Origin: Legionella sp.
GTDB lineage: Bacteria > Pseudomonadota > Gammaproteobacteria > Legionellales > Legionellaceae
Assembly: GCA_013911415.1 (NCBI GenBank)
Contig: JACETI010000001.1
Location: 186,001-250,000 of the forward strand
Length of the DNA stretch: 64,000 nucleotides
Direction of reading: 5' to 3'
A model generated the notes under the pieces. It was not told the origin of the DNA and ran no database searches. It saw nothing but the letters and a program-made list of their open reading frames with translations. Positions 23,189 through 32,284 of this stretch are shown piece after piece. A program made the translations under genes and the position numbers. The stretch's first letter is position 1; every line of letters begins with the position of its first letter.

Positions 23189-24769
23189 CTATTGGGGTAA
23201 AGCAATTGGCTTGATATCTACATCATTTTTCTGCCCGATGATTGTTTCCGGCGGCTGATTATTCTGGGCATTCACCGCAAAAAGAGTCGAGTAGGTTTGT
23301 GAGTAAACGCTGCGAGCTGCCTCTTGAGGTGCTATCGACTTTTGGGTATCTGAGGGCTTGACCTGCAGCCCTAAGGGTAAATTATTCGGGTGATCCTCCT
23401 GCGGTATTTCACTCTCAGGCATTTCTTCAGTAATAACGGGCAGACGTTGATATAAGCTGCTTGTTAAATTAAAGCATTTAAATAACTTCGGATCGACTTG
23501 CGTCATATCTATTGACTGACAAGATTGATTTGGCTTCTTAAGAAAGTATGCCGCTGCTTTTTTCCCCATGATTCTAAGAGTCTTGCTATATTCTTGGTCA
23601 ATGTTTCCCGCCCCCCCAATAGTGTGCCTTAAGCTTGGCTCCTGCTTTCCATTATAATGAACCAAAGAAAGCGTTACATTATGCGGTAACATCGCGGGTG
23701 TTTTTGAGAGGTACTCATTTAAAGCATTCAAGATTGAATCTTTGTTGTCAATTAACGATAAGTTAATCTGTTTCTTAGGATAAGATTGGGCGAGTTCATG
23801 GGCTTGGGCATAGATTATTAATACCTTACTGTGATCAAAAACTGGTAAGTCGTTCTGTTCAATGCAATTTGGACCGCGTGTATACTTGAACGTTGTTCCA
23901 AGAGGTAGGTTATTAAAGCAATCAGGTAGCAGTAGTTTATTTAATAGTACATTATCGTTATCAAAAAATTTCTGAAGCATTTCCACAGCTGAAAAAATGC
24001 AATCGGCTTGATAAAGATATTGTCTTCCCTGTCCAATGGACACAGGCTCTCTATGGTAGGATTTATTGCGATTGTTTAGTTTAGCGGACTGACGAGAGGA
24101 ACCGACTAAGAAAATATTTATGTTCATTTCATTGAGCGTATTCACTCTGATGGTCGCCAAGTCTTGCTTCGTTAGCCGTTGGTTCTCCTTGTCAAAACAC
24201 GCCCTATAGGGTGCTTCCATCGCATTGAGTGCATCATTAAACTGCGTACTCTTCGTGAAGCATTGACGAGCATTTCGGATTGTCTCATCAAGGTATTTCA
24301 ATAAGTTTTTGTTAGTATGCTTGAAGGTCTTACCCATGATTTCATTTTCAATACTTAGGATCGTTTCAAGCAGTATTAGCCGCTCTTTCCTTAAAGTCTT
24401 CAGTTGTTCATTCGATGACAGCTTTGGGTTAACTGATTGCCGTTTTTCGGTAGCGATTTTTTGCTCGTTGATCCTTATTTGCTCTTCTAACGCTGATAAA
24501 TCGTTGGATTTAGCCGCGTAACGTGCTTGCAGGTGGGAACGAAAGAGCCGATGGAATAAGCACCCATCCGCATCGAAGGAAAATGCTTGAACCTTGCCTG
24601 CATCGGTTGGCAGCTCGAAAAAAGTTTCGGGGGTATTTTCTATTTCGCTGTTCCAATCTGAAGTAATGTTTACGAAGGGTTGGTTTTTGGATGGCGAGTT
24701 TTCTTGAGAGCTTGATAAATTGACGTTGTTTTTTTTAATTTTTTCTACAAATGATTTTTTCATGACCAT
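23189..24769 (-). CDS. HAD-like protein, putative effector (paralogue of 54475-56715)
   Basis: A 526-residue protein with no housekeeping resemblance. HAD-type phosphohydrolase motifs can be read: motif I FSFDADGCL (D66, D68), motif II FLVGSSRQS (S224/S225), a candidate lysine in DHSKVLIIY (K315), and an acidic motif IV in SLIDNKDSIL (D341, D344). A coiled-coil insertion (about 85-145) sits between motifs I and II. The same motif order occurs in the protein at 54475-56715. The C-terminal 80 residues are proline- and glutamine-rich, probably disordered. There is no signal peptide. A secreted phosphatase-like effector is inferred; catalysis is untested. Confidence 0.6.
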   Translation of the reverse strand: MVMKKSFVEKIKKNNVNLSSSQENSPSKNQPFVNITSDWNSEIENTPETFFELPTDAGKVQAFSFDADGCLFHRLFRSHLQARYAAKSNDLSALEEQIRINEQKIATEKRQSVNPKLSSNEQLKTLRKERLILLETILSIENEIMGKTFKHTNKNLLKYLDETIRNARQCFTKSTQFNDALNAMEAPYRACFDKENQRLTKQDLATIRVNTLNEMNINIFLVGSSRQSAKLNNRNKSYHREPVSIGQGRQYLYQADCIFSAVEMLQKFFDNDNVLLNKLLLPDCFNNLPLGTTFKYTRGPNCIEQNDLPVFDHSKVLIIYAQAHELAQSYPKKQINLSLIDNKDSILNALNEYLSKTPAMLPHNVTLSLVHYNGKQEPSLRHTIGGAGNIDQEYSKTLRIMGKKAAAYFLKKPNQSCQSIDMTQVDPKLFKCFNLTSSLYQRLPVITEEMPESEIPQEDHPNNLPLGLQVKPSDTQKSIAPQEAARSVYSQTYSTLFAVNAQNNQPPETIIGQKNDVDIKPIALPQ

Positions 24770-24880
24770 TACCGTTTGAAATTTTTGTTATTTCATCATA
24801 AAAAACAGTAATAGTCAAAAAAATAATCATTATGATTTCATGATAATTTATCTATCCTTTTATAATCCATCGTTGCCACA

Positions 24881-26647
24881 CTATAAATCGCTTAACTCGG
24901 GTAAACTTTTGCGCTTACTGTTTAGGGCGCTATTTTTTTTTGCTCCCTTTTTGTGCGAGTCAATACTAGACTGGAGGCTCAGCCATAACGTATCGCCCGA
25001 CCAATCCAGTACAGAATTACCTTGGTAAAGCACCTGAGATAAGCGAGCTATCGCTTCTTTTAAAGCAGGGTCTTCTATGTAACCTTGCAGTTCCCCTAAG
25101 GTTAAACAAGCTTTTGTTGGATACTCTATTCGTGCCCAAGCCAAAAGAGCCTTTTGCGCTTCCTTAGGCTGATTCTTTTGGCAGGTGTTTTTTAAATGTT
25201 TCAGAGCTGAGCGTCTATCATGCAGAGTGGCTTGTTCTTTCTTGGATGTTGCAAACGTTGCCGCCGGCTGACGCTTTTTTCTTTTAAATTGGATCAGCAC
25301 TAACGTACCTATCCAAAGGAGCATTAGCAATCCTGCCGTACCCCACGCAACAGTGGTAGAGCGCAATAAAGCCTGCGATTTTAGCCAAGGTAGGACTGTA
25401 ATATCCTCTGTCTGATTTGAACCCTTGTCTTCAATACGATTATTTTTTAACGCTGCAGAAGGTAGGGAGGCTCCCCCCTGTTTGCCGAGGTGTGTTTTAC
25501 TCGCCATTGATGGTTGGGTTACTGGCGCAGTTACTTCGATCGTCCGTGACGGCAAAATGGTGGTTATAACTTTATTTGAAGTTGTATTAAACCACTTCAC
25601 TTCGATTTCAGGCAATGTCACCTTCCCCTCTTGATTAAAAAGATAGGTCACTTTCGTGGTGCTTGTTCCGACAATATTTCCATCCCGAAAATGACTGGTT
25701 TCTGTGGGCGGCTCAGGGTAAATGGAAACATTATTGCCTACAAAATTAAGTTTCGGTAAGAGTTGACCCGGCGCCCCAACTGCTTCTAAAGAAACGGTTC
25801 TCGTTAAAATATCTCCCGTGTGTAGGTTTGGTTTTCGATGATCATATTGCTCGCTTAGCATGACCACTTTAGCAGGTAGCCAGCTTTCTTCCGGGGCATT
25901 CGCAGGAATTGCTTTAACGGATAAGTCAATTGCTTTTGCTTCTCGGGCAATGTTCTGTGGTAAACCACTGTATTTCTCCACCATAGCGCGCAGAGAAGGG
26001 CCTTGAATTCTTAAGCGGCCTTCTTTTTGCGGAAAAATAGCGTACTGTTGTTCTTCTACCGAATACATGTAGCCGTGTTTCATTTCTTGGCGATGTTTTC
26101 CTGTTCCCAATGGAATAAGCAATGCATCTTCTATTTGGGGCGGATGATATTCCATGTTAAGCAACCGCTGTTTGTAATATAGTTTAACGGTGTAGATTAC
26201 TTGTTGATTCAAATAGGGTTCAAAGTCGCTCACATTGGCTATGAGCATTGTGCCTTCCTGAGGTCGATCGATGTCGCCTGAAGCAGGTTTTGCTGAAGCC
26301 ACGTTGATTGTTTGAGGCTGTGTTTTTTCATTACCCACTCGTAGGGCCGGTATTGAAAGCTTACCGGTCTTGATTGGCGTTAGTAATAGAGTCCACTGTG
26401 TAATCGTTCGAGTATTTCCATTAATGAATGTGTAATTCATACTGCGTTGGGTCCCAATGATTCGAAAGTCAGATTCCAACGGACTTAAATCGGGGATTGA
26501 ATGGGCTTGATCACCTTCAACGGTCAAAGTTACCTTTAGAGTTTCGTCGGCTGCCACATCTGCTGTTTCCAGTTCGATGGACACAGACGCAAGGGCCACC
26601 TGCCAAATACATCCCAACAGACCACTTATTATCACCTTCAAAAACAT
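24881..26647 (-). CDS. batD: BatD family protein (oxygen tolerance/envelope)
   Basis: A 588-residue BatD. It has an N-terminal signal peptide cut near ALA|SVSIEL, and a long extracytoplasmic region of beta-sandwich repeats containing QQVIYTVKLYYKQRLLNMEY and GTGKHRQEM. A single membrane helix lies near residue 440 (STTVAWGTAGLLMLLWIGTL). A cytoplasmic tail follows with KALLAWARIEYP, as in BatD proteins. It is the last gene of the moxR-bat operon. BatD is thought to work with the VWA proteins BatA and BatB in an envelope chaperone-like complex; the mechanism is unknown. Confidence 0.92.
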   Translation of the reverse strand: MFLKVIISGLLGCIWQVALASVSIELETADVAADETLKVTLTVEGDQAHSIPDLSPLESDFRIIGTQRSMNYTFINGNTRTITQWTLLLTPIKTGKLSIPALRVGNEKTQPQTINVASAKPASGDIDRPQEGTMLIANVSDFEPYLNQQVIYTVKLYYKQRLLNMEYHPPQIEDALLIPLGTGKHRQEMKHGYMYSVEEQQYAIFPQKEGRLRIQGPSLRAMVEKYSGLPQNIAREAKAIDLSVKAIPANAPEESWLPAKVVMLSEQYDHRKPNLHTGDILTRTVSLEAVGAPGQLLPKLNFVGNNVSIYPEPPTETSHFRDGNIVGTSTTKVTYLFNQEGKVTLPEIEVKWFNTTSNKVITTILPSRTIEVTAPVTQPSMASKTHLGKQGGASLPSAALKNNRIEDKGSNQTEDITVLPWLKSQALLRSTTVAWGTAGLLMLLWIGTLVLIQFKRKKRQPAATFATSKKEQATLHDRRSALKHLKNTCQKNQPKEAQKALLAWARIEYPTKACLTLGELQGYIEDPALKEAIARLSQVLYQGNSVLDWSGDTLWLSLQSSIDSHKKGAKKNSALNSKRKSLPELSDL

Positions 26648-26726
26648 TGCTAGTGAACTCCCCGTTTTCTATTACCTTCTCTGACCCCCGGACTACTAAT
26701 TCTAGAGTAACATCTTAAAAGGCTAT

Positions 26727-27782
26727 TTATTCTTCATACTGTTGCGCTTGTCGTTGATGTTCTCGCAAGAATTTTTCTCGCAATAAACCACCTGGATCGT
26801 CAGGAATTAAACGAAGCCATTGGGCGTGAGCTTGTCGTTTTTTGTCTTCTTGTGGGGCATGATCGGGTGTTGATTTGGTGATGATATTTTTCGAGTCTTC
26901 TTTTGCTTTTGTCGGTGAACTTTGAGCAGCATTGCCTTGCTTTGCTTGTTCTATATTTTGCAAGTCTGATTGTTCTTTGTCAGATCTACTGTCAGTATCC
27001 GTAGTAGCATCGTCTTTCTTAGCTTGTGCTTTATCCTGCTCAGAATCCGTATGTTTCTGCTCCTGCTTGGCATTTGATGGTGTTTCTGCAGAGGTAGCAT
27101 TTTCTTGTTGTGATGCTTGCGCCTTTTTTTGCTCATCAGCTTTAGATTCTGCTGAAGAACTTTCTTGTTTTTTCTCGTCTTCTTTGTTTTGAGGATGCTC
27201 TTTATCTACCTTAGCCTCAGAAGCCGTGTTATCTGACTGTTCCGATTGGTCAGCTGAGTTCTGTGGAGTCTTTTCTTGATTTTGATTCGCATGCTTCGAA
27301 TCATTCGTTTCTTTTTCGTCTTTTTTGTCCGTGGTTTGAGATTGTTCTTGAGACTCTTTCTTTGACTGTTGCGATTTTTTTGATTGTTCATCTAAGAAAG
27401 TTTTGATTTTTGCTCGGTTGTATTGCGCATCTTTGTGCGTTGGATTTAACGCGAGCGTTTTGTCATAAGCCTTTAAAGCCGCTTCAAAACGTCCTAGGTG
27501 CGCTAATGCATTTCCTTGGTTGTAATAGCTCTCTGCTGTTCCTAAAGATTGATAGTAAGAGACTGCTTGCTCAAGTCGGTTACCTCGATAGGCTGCTGTT
27601 GCTTTCCAGTCAAAGGTTTTGAATTTCTCTTCCGCTTCTGCGAAAGCGCCCTTTTGCATCAAAGCCTTGCCTTGCTGCTCTGACGTCCACCACAAATCTT
27701 TCCAATTAAACGGATAGGCTACATTAACCATGAGGCTTAGCAGGACAATTATCTTAAGGCTTTTAACCCAAATACTTATCAA
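26727..27782 (-). CDS. TPR protein of the Bat operon (BatC-like) with charged linker
   Basis: A protein of about 351 residues. A signal peptide (WVKSLKIIVLLSLMVNVAYP) is followed by TPR repeats (KGAFAEAEEKFKTFDWKATAAYRG and AESYYNQGNALAHLGRFEAALKAYDKTLAL). About 170 residues of Gln/Lys/Glu/Ser-rich low complexity come next, then a conserved WLRLIPDDPGGLLREKFLREH end. The TTG at 27782 is chosen as start: it overlaps the batB stop (TTGA), has GAGG nine bases upstream, and puts the signal peptide at the terminus. A longer frame opens at 27842 inside batB. In many species this module is fused to BatB. Confidence 0.82.
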   Translation of the reverse strand: MISIWVKSLKIIVLLSLMVNVAYPFNWKDLWWTSEQQGKALMQKGAFAEAEEKFKTFDWKATAAYRGNRLEQAVSYYQSLGTAESYYNQGNALAHLGRFEAALKAYDKTLALNPTHKDAQYNRAKIKTFLDEQSKKSQQSKKESQEQSQTTDKKDEKETNDSKHANQNQEKTPQNSADQSEQSDNTASEAKVDKEHPQNKEDEKKQESSSAESKADEQKKAQASQQENATSAETPSNAKQEQKHTDSEQDKAQAKKDDATTDTDSRSDKEQSDLQNIEQAKQGNAAQSSPTKAKEDSKNIITKSTPDHAPQEDKKRQAHAQWLRLIPDDPGGLLREKFLREHQRQAQQYEE

Positions 27783-28714
27783 CTTAAGAATCCTCGACGA
27801 AAAACGGGTAATAAGCAGAACAATGCCGGCCATAAAAACCACCGTCCTTCATCACGCCAATGCGGTATTTGATCGGCCGCATTTTTTACAAAATGCGCTG
27901 CACTATCTTCTGATTGAGACCATTTCATTATGTCTGCAGCAGAGGCATCTAAGCTAAATACTTTTCCACCACCAGTGTCAGCTAACTTTTGAAAAAACGC
28001 TTCCTCATTATTCGCCCCGTCTTTTGTTTTTCGTACCGGAATAATGGATGTATAAATTGCCTGCTGCCGCAGTTTGTCCACTTGCTTTAATGCATATAAA
28101 GACGGAAGATTGGGGGTTAAAATCATGATCTTCCCTTCGTTGAAACCGGCCTGTTTGAGAAGCTCCCGCGCCTTTTTCAAAGCGTTATCCAAGGCGTGCC
28201 CCCCCACGGGCATTACATCTAGTGTTAAGGCAGGCAATAAAGCATCAATGGTTTGAGCATCCTCTGTTAGTGGGGACACCACGAACGGTTCACCACTATA
28301 AACTACCATTCCCACCTGACCTGACTTTGCTTGTTGAAAAATATCATGCAAAATAAACTTCGCTCTTTGCAAACGGCTTGGTGTCACATCAGTAGCAGAC
28401 ATCTTTTCTGACATATCTAATAAAATTACCAAGGGTTGGATCTTCTTATATGTCGGTACAGGTAATCGCGTCCATGTTGGCCCAGCAAGTGCGACAATCA
28501 TTAATAAAACAGCGAGCACTAAAAACCAGGGAATAGTTCGTGCGTGCGCGCCCTTTTTTGTTTCCAATAAGTATGACAATAAATGAGGTTCGCAAATTGC
28601 CGACCAACTTTCTTTTAATGGCAGAGATCGTCGAAAGGCAATATAAATCATCACCAGCAACGGAAACATAGCCACTAGCCATTCAGGTCTGAGAAAATGA
28701 AAAGTAGCCCTCAT
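27779..28714 (-). CDS. batB: VWA-domain membrane protein BatB
   Basis: A 311-residue protein. N-terminal membrane helices (about 14-27 and 62-80) precede a von Willebrand A domain (about 93-275), and a C-terminal helix follows (WFLWPALFCLLPVF). The metal site that normally reads DxSxS is DMSEK here, so the second serine is a lysine. The downstream ATDVTPSRLQRAKF block is conserved. It pairs with BatA in the periplasm or membrane. It overlaps batA by ATGA. Confidence 0.9.
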   Translation of the reverse strand: MRATFHFLRPEWLVAMFPLLVMIYIAFRRSLPLKESWSAICEPHLLSYLLETKKGAHARTIPWFLVLAVLLMIVALAGPTWTRLPVPTYKKIQPLVILLDMSEKMSATDVTPSRLQRAKFILHDIFQQAKSGQVGMVVYSGEPFVVSPLTEDAQTIDALLPALTLDVMPVGGHALDNALKKARELLKQAGFNEGKIMILTPNLPSLYALKQVDKLRQQAIYTSIIPVRKTKDGANNEEAFFQKLADTGGGKVFSLDASAADIMKWSQSEDSAAHFVKNAADQIPHWRDEGRWFLWPALFCLLPVFRRGFLS

Positions 28715-29748
28715 AGTGCTTTTACCTCTTCAAGTTTGGGGCTTTGCATCCTCTGATTTTTTTTCTTTGTTTTATAGACTTCTTTCGATAACCAGAGCAT
28801 TAATACAAGAAAGGCAAGTGAAAGTGGCCATACATAATATTCCTGTTGAGGGCGTACGGTTGCATAATCTTGGGGCAGGGCTTCTAGCGCATTAATTTTC
28901 TGATAAATTTGGGATAAAGATTGAGTATCTGTGGCACGGAAATAATGCCCGTTAGTCATCTTGGCAATCGCTTTTAATGTTGTTTCGTCAAGATCCGATC
29001 CCGGGGGTCGGTTATATATTATTCCTTGCGTTAATGCAGAAGCTGCTTGGCTGCCTAGACCAATGGTATATACTTTCACTTTTTCCGACTGCGCTAGTTC
29101 AGCTGCTTTTAACGGCGGCAACACCCCTGAGTTATTTGCTCCATCAGTCAATAAAATTACCAAACGTGCTTGCTCAGGTGTTTTTTTCAAATGTTTAATA
29201 GCCAGACCTAATGCATCGCCTAACGAGGTCGTTTGACCTGCTAAACCCACAACCGCCTCATCCAAGCGCTGTAAGACTGAAAGATGATCATAAGTGAGTG
29301 GTGTTTGTAAGTACGCCCTTGTCCCAAACAAAACTAAACCTAGCCGATCGCCGGCACGCTGCTGAATAAATTGCTTTGCCGTTTCCTTTACTACTGTCAA
29401 CCGCATCACTTGCGTGCCATGTAAACGCATATCATTCAAAGCCATACTACCTGATAAATCAAGAGCTAACATAATGTTGTGGCCTTCTCGTGTGAGCGGT
29501 TGCAACTTTCCTATCCAACGCGGCCCGGCCAAGGCTAAAACGAGACAAGTCCAAATAATCGTATACCAAGTCACTAACCCCGTCCAAAAAACAATCTGCC
29601 GTTTATTCGATTGTAATTTAATGATGTCGCTAAAAAAGGGCACCCTGACTGCCGCAGAACATGTCGCTTTCTTCGCGGGTAGAATAAAACGCAATACAAA
29701 AGGTAAAGGTAAGAGTAAAAGCACCCAAGGATCAGAGAATTCAAACAT
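28711..29748 (-). CDS. batA: VWA-domain membrane protein BatA
   Basis: A 345-residue protein starting MFEFSDPWVLLLLPLPFVLRF, the standard BatA N-terminus and first membrane helix. The VWA domain has an intact metal site (ALDLSGSMALNDM) and TDGANNSGVLPP, and a C-terminal membrane helix (WPLSLAFLVLMLWL) follows. ATG at 29748 is preferred to 29781 because it matches the family and overlaps the upstream stop by eight bases. It probably forms a complex with BatB and BatD. Confidence 0.93.
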   Translation of the reverse strand: MFEFSDPWVLLLLPLPFVLRFILPAKKATCSAAVRVPFFSDIIKLQSNKRQIVFWTGLVTWYTIIWTCLVLALAGPRWIGKLQPLTREGHNIMLALDLSGSMALNDMRLHGTQVMRLTVVKETAKQFIQQRAGDRLGLVLFGTRAYLQTPLTYDHLSVLQRLDEAVVGLAGQTTSLGDALGLAIKHLKKTPEQARLVILLTDGANNSGVLPPLKAAELAQSEKVKVYTIGLGSQAASALTQGIIYNRPPGSDLDETTLKAIAKMTNGHYFRATDTQSLSQIYQKINALEALPQDYATVRPQQEYYVWPLSLAFLVLMLWLSKEVYKTKKKNQRMQSPKLEEVKAL

Positions 29749-30256
29749 CTCGCCCCCTTTGCACAATCCAAAGATGTGCACAGCGATAGAATATTTGAAT
29801 ATCTGACTCTATATCTTGCCTTTCTTTGCCTTGCTTTATGAACGAGCTCGGTTGATAAGGGAGTAACAACAGATATTCGCTTACCGATGAAAAATCGACA
29901 CCTTTAACATGTTGATTTAAGAATGCTAGCCACGCTTTACCATACAAACCTGCAACCGCAGCCCTTGGAAAATAAACCAAAGCAACACGTCTTAATAATT
30001 CTGAGACTTGTTTGCTAAACAAACGTGCATCTTTTTTTTCCTGGTAGATTCTTTCATAACCTTTTAACAAGGTCAAAGCTTCACGTTTTTTTCTGTCACG
30101 TCGGTGATGCTGCCAGTATCTGTAAAATAGCCTAAGCAATAACAGCATTATCAGAGTAAGCAATACATACCAGCCTGGGGCTAACACCCATTTCGAGGTT
30201 GGTGGTGGTAAGTGAATGTCCCGTAGTTGGTTTAGCAGAGAAGCCTTATCGTCCAT
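29741..30256 (-). CDS. DUF4381 membrane protein of the Bat operon
   Basis: A 171-residue protein starting MDDKASLLNQLRDIHLPPP. One membrane helix (VLAPGWYVLLTLIMLLLLRLFY) precedes a cytoplasmic helical domain (LRRVALVYFPRAAVAGLYGKAWLAFL), the DUF4381 signature. ATG at 30256 overlaps the DUF58 gene by 11 bases; a longer frame from 30376 would lie inside that gene and is rejected. The family is found almost only in MoxR/Bat operons; function is unknown. Confidence 0.88.
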   Translation of the reverse strand: MDDKASLLNQLRDIHLPPPTSKWVLAPGWYVLLTLIMLLLLRLFYRYWQHHRRDRKKREALTLLKGYERIYQEKKDARLFSKQVSELLRRVALVYFPRAAVAGLYGKAWLAFLNQHVKGVDFSSVSEYLLLLPYQPSSFIKQGKERQDIESDIQIFYRCAHLWIVQRGRDV

Positions 30257-31166
30257 AATGGCTCCGAGCAAAGGTCGTTTGCACCAAGTTCGGAAGATCC
30301 ATACCGGTAATAACAGGCGTTTCCTGGATTTGTAGCTGCTTGCAAATAGAGACCAGTCTCTGACGACGCTCTTCACAGTAGCTTTGATAATTTTTACGAA
30401 AATGCGGACAAGTCATGTCTAAAAAATCAAAATCCTGTCCATTAGTGATTGGATAACGTCCCGGCAAAGGAGGGCTGATTTCAAACGGATCCCAAATAGA
30501 ATAAATAGCTAAGGGATAATGCTGCCGTAATCGAATCAATTGTTTCTCGGCTGCATCATCCAGCGTGTAAAAATCACTGAGGATAATAATAAGGCTACCT
30601 GGCCTAAGACGCGGCGTTAAGCGCTCTAATAAACTGCTTAAATTCGAGTTTTCTTGACCATTATACTCATCATAAGTCAGCTGCGTAGCCGTACTAAGAG
30701 AGGACAAGATAGGCAATACGCCATTGTGGCGTGCCCTAGGAAGCCAATCGCGGTAACCTGCTGCTGTGTGAATAATACCGCCAATTCGATCTTCTTGCTG
30801 TACAACCGTCCAAGCAATTAATGCTGCTAACCTTGCTGCAATGACTGACTTTAATGCTATCTTAGTGCCAAAGTAAAGCGATGCCCCAAATTCACACACG
30901 AGCATGAAGGGACGCTCTCTTTCTTCCTGATAAAGTTTAATGTAAGGACGACCAGTGCGTGCTGTTACACGCCAATCCATATGGCGGATTTCATCACCTG
31001 GCTGATAGTTTCGCACCTCTGCAAAATCCATTCCTCGGCCTAGTATTCGCTTATCCGTTTGACCTGGTCCTTGATTAGTGCGCCACTTCAAGTAACAGCC
31101 TTTCGACTGTACATGCTGTTTCAAGCCAATCAATTCCTCTAATTCTGCAACGAGTCCCGTCTTCAT
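30246..31166 (-). CDS. DUF58 protein of the MoxR/Bat operon
   Basis: A 306-residue DUF58 protein. The signature RGMDFAEVRNYQPGDEIRHMDWRVTARTGRPYIK is complete, followed by a degenerate VWA-like domain without a metal site. The usual partner of MoxR ATPases, it is proposed to link the ATPase to the VWA membrane proteins. It begins six bases after moxR ends. Confidence 0.93.
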   Translation of the reverse strand: MKTGLVAELEELIGLKQHVQSKGCYLKWRTNQGPGQTDKRILGRGMDFAEVRNYQPGDEIRHMDWRVTARTGRPYIKLYQEERERPFMLVCEFGASLYFGTKIALKSVIAARLAALIAWTVVQQEDRIGGIIHTAAGYRDWLPRARHNGVLPILSSLSTATQLTYDEYNGQENSNLSSLLERLTPRLRPGSLIIILSDFYTLDDAAEKQLIRLRQHYPLAIYSIWDPFEISPPLPGRYPITNGQDFDFLDMTCPHFRKNYQSYCEERRQRLVSICKQLQIQETPVITGMDLPNLVQTTFARSHYGR

Positions 31167-31172
31167 GTTATT

Positions 31173-32207
31173 TTAGGGGATAGGAACCAAGGTCAATAAT
31201 TCAGTAATAAATTGATCGCTGGTCACCCCTTCTGCCTCGGCGGTGAAGCTTAGCAAGATGCGGTGCCTAAGAACATCATGAATGATGCTGTGTATATCCT
31301 CAGGTATCATATAATCTCGTCCCTTTAACCATGCATGGGCTTTTGCGCACCGATCAAGCGCAATCGTGGCGCGAGGGCTTGCTCCAAATCGTAGCCACCG
31401 ATTCAATTCTTTTTTATAAGGGCCAGGCTTACGAGTGGCTACGATCAATTGCACGAGATATCGATCAATATTTTGGCTTGTATGGACCTTCAAAACTTCT
31501 TGCCTAGCAGCAAACAATGTTTTTTGAGATAAATGTTGGAATTGTTGAGAGATTGTACCAACGCGATTGGGATATCCGACTGCCTCTGATCGCGCCAATT
31601 CTAGGATGCTTTGCTCTACCTGGGCATCGGGATAATCCATTTTTACATACATTAAAAAACGATCCAGCTGCGCCTCGGGAAGTGAATACGTACCTTCCTG
31701 CTCGATTGGATTTTGGGTGGCCATCACTAAAAACAATTCTGGCAATGGATAAGTAGTTCCACCGATGGTAATCTGACGTTCGGCCATGGCTTCTAACAAG
31801 GCGGATTGCACTTTTGCAGGCGCTCGATTGATTTCATCCGCTAAAATCAAATGATGGAAAAGGGGGCCAGGCTTAAAAACAAATGATCCGTTTTCTGGAC
31901 GATACACATCTGTACCGGTCAAATCGCCGGGCAATAAATCCGGCGTAAATTGAATGCGCTGAAAATCGCCTTCTATGATGGCTGCAACCTCTTTCACCGC
32001 TCGGGTTTTCGCTAAACCAGGCGCGCCCTCAACTAGCAAATGGCCATCAGCAAGTAACGCAATAAGCAACCGGGTCATTAATAGCTGTTGACCCAAAACA
32101 CGAGTATCTAAATAGGTACTAATTTCTGAAAACTGGCTTTGTAAATTTTGTCGAACCTGAACCGTATTTAAATCCTCAGTACCCACTGAAATTTCTGCGA
32201 ACTCCAT
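31173..32207 (-). CDS. MoxR family AAA+ ATPase
   Basis: A 344-residue MoxR ATPase. Walker A is EGAPGLAKTRAV, Walker B HLILADEINRAPAKVQSALLEAM. The sensor/arginine region MATQNPIEQEGTYSLPEAQLDRF and the WLRFGASPRATIAL lid motif are present. The family acts as chaperone for metal-cofactor or envelope complexes. It is the first gene of the seven-gene bat operon; no clear promoter was recognised upstream. Confidence 0.95.
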   Translation of the reverse strand: MEFAEISVGTEDLNTVQVRQNLQSQFSEISTYLDTRVLGQQLLMTRLLIALLADGHLLVEGAPGLAKTRAVKEVAAIIEGDFQRIQFTPDLLPGDLTGTDVYRPENGSFVFKPGPLFHHLILADEINRAPAKVQSALLEAMAERQITIGGTTYPLPELFLVMATQNPIEQEGTYSLPEAQLDRFLMYVKMDYPDAQVEQSILELARSEAVGYPNRVGTISQQFQHLSQKTLFAARQEVLKVHTSQNIDRYLVQLIVATRKPGPYKKELNRWLRFGASPRATIALDRCAKAHAWLKGRDYMIPEDIHSIIHDVLRHRILLSFTAEAEGVTSDQFITELLTLVPIP

Positions 32208-32284
32208 TCAGCTTATTTTCCTCTTTTTAAATCATCGATGTTGAAACCTTCTTGCATTTTATAATACACGAGCAAAAATCAGAG

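Noticed and set aside
26951-27391. Lysine- and glutamine-rich open frames overlapping the TPR gene.
   Set aside because: They are alternate-frame products of the low-complexity linker; only the TPR frame has a signal peptide and conserved ends.
30257-30376. N-terminal extension of the DUF4381 protein by 40 residues.
   Set aside because: The extension lies entirely within the DUF58 gene and does not match the family, whose members start near MDDKASLLNQL.
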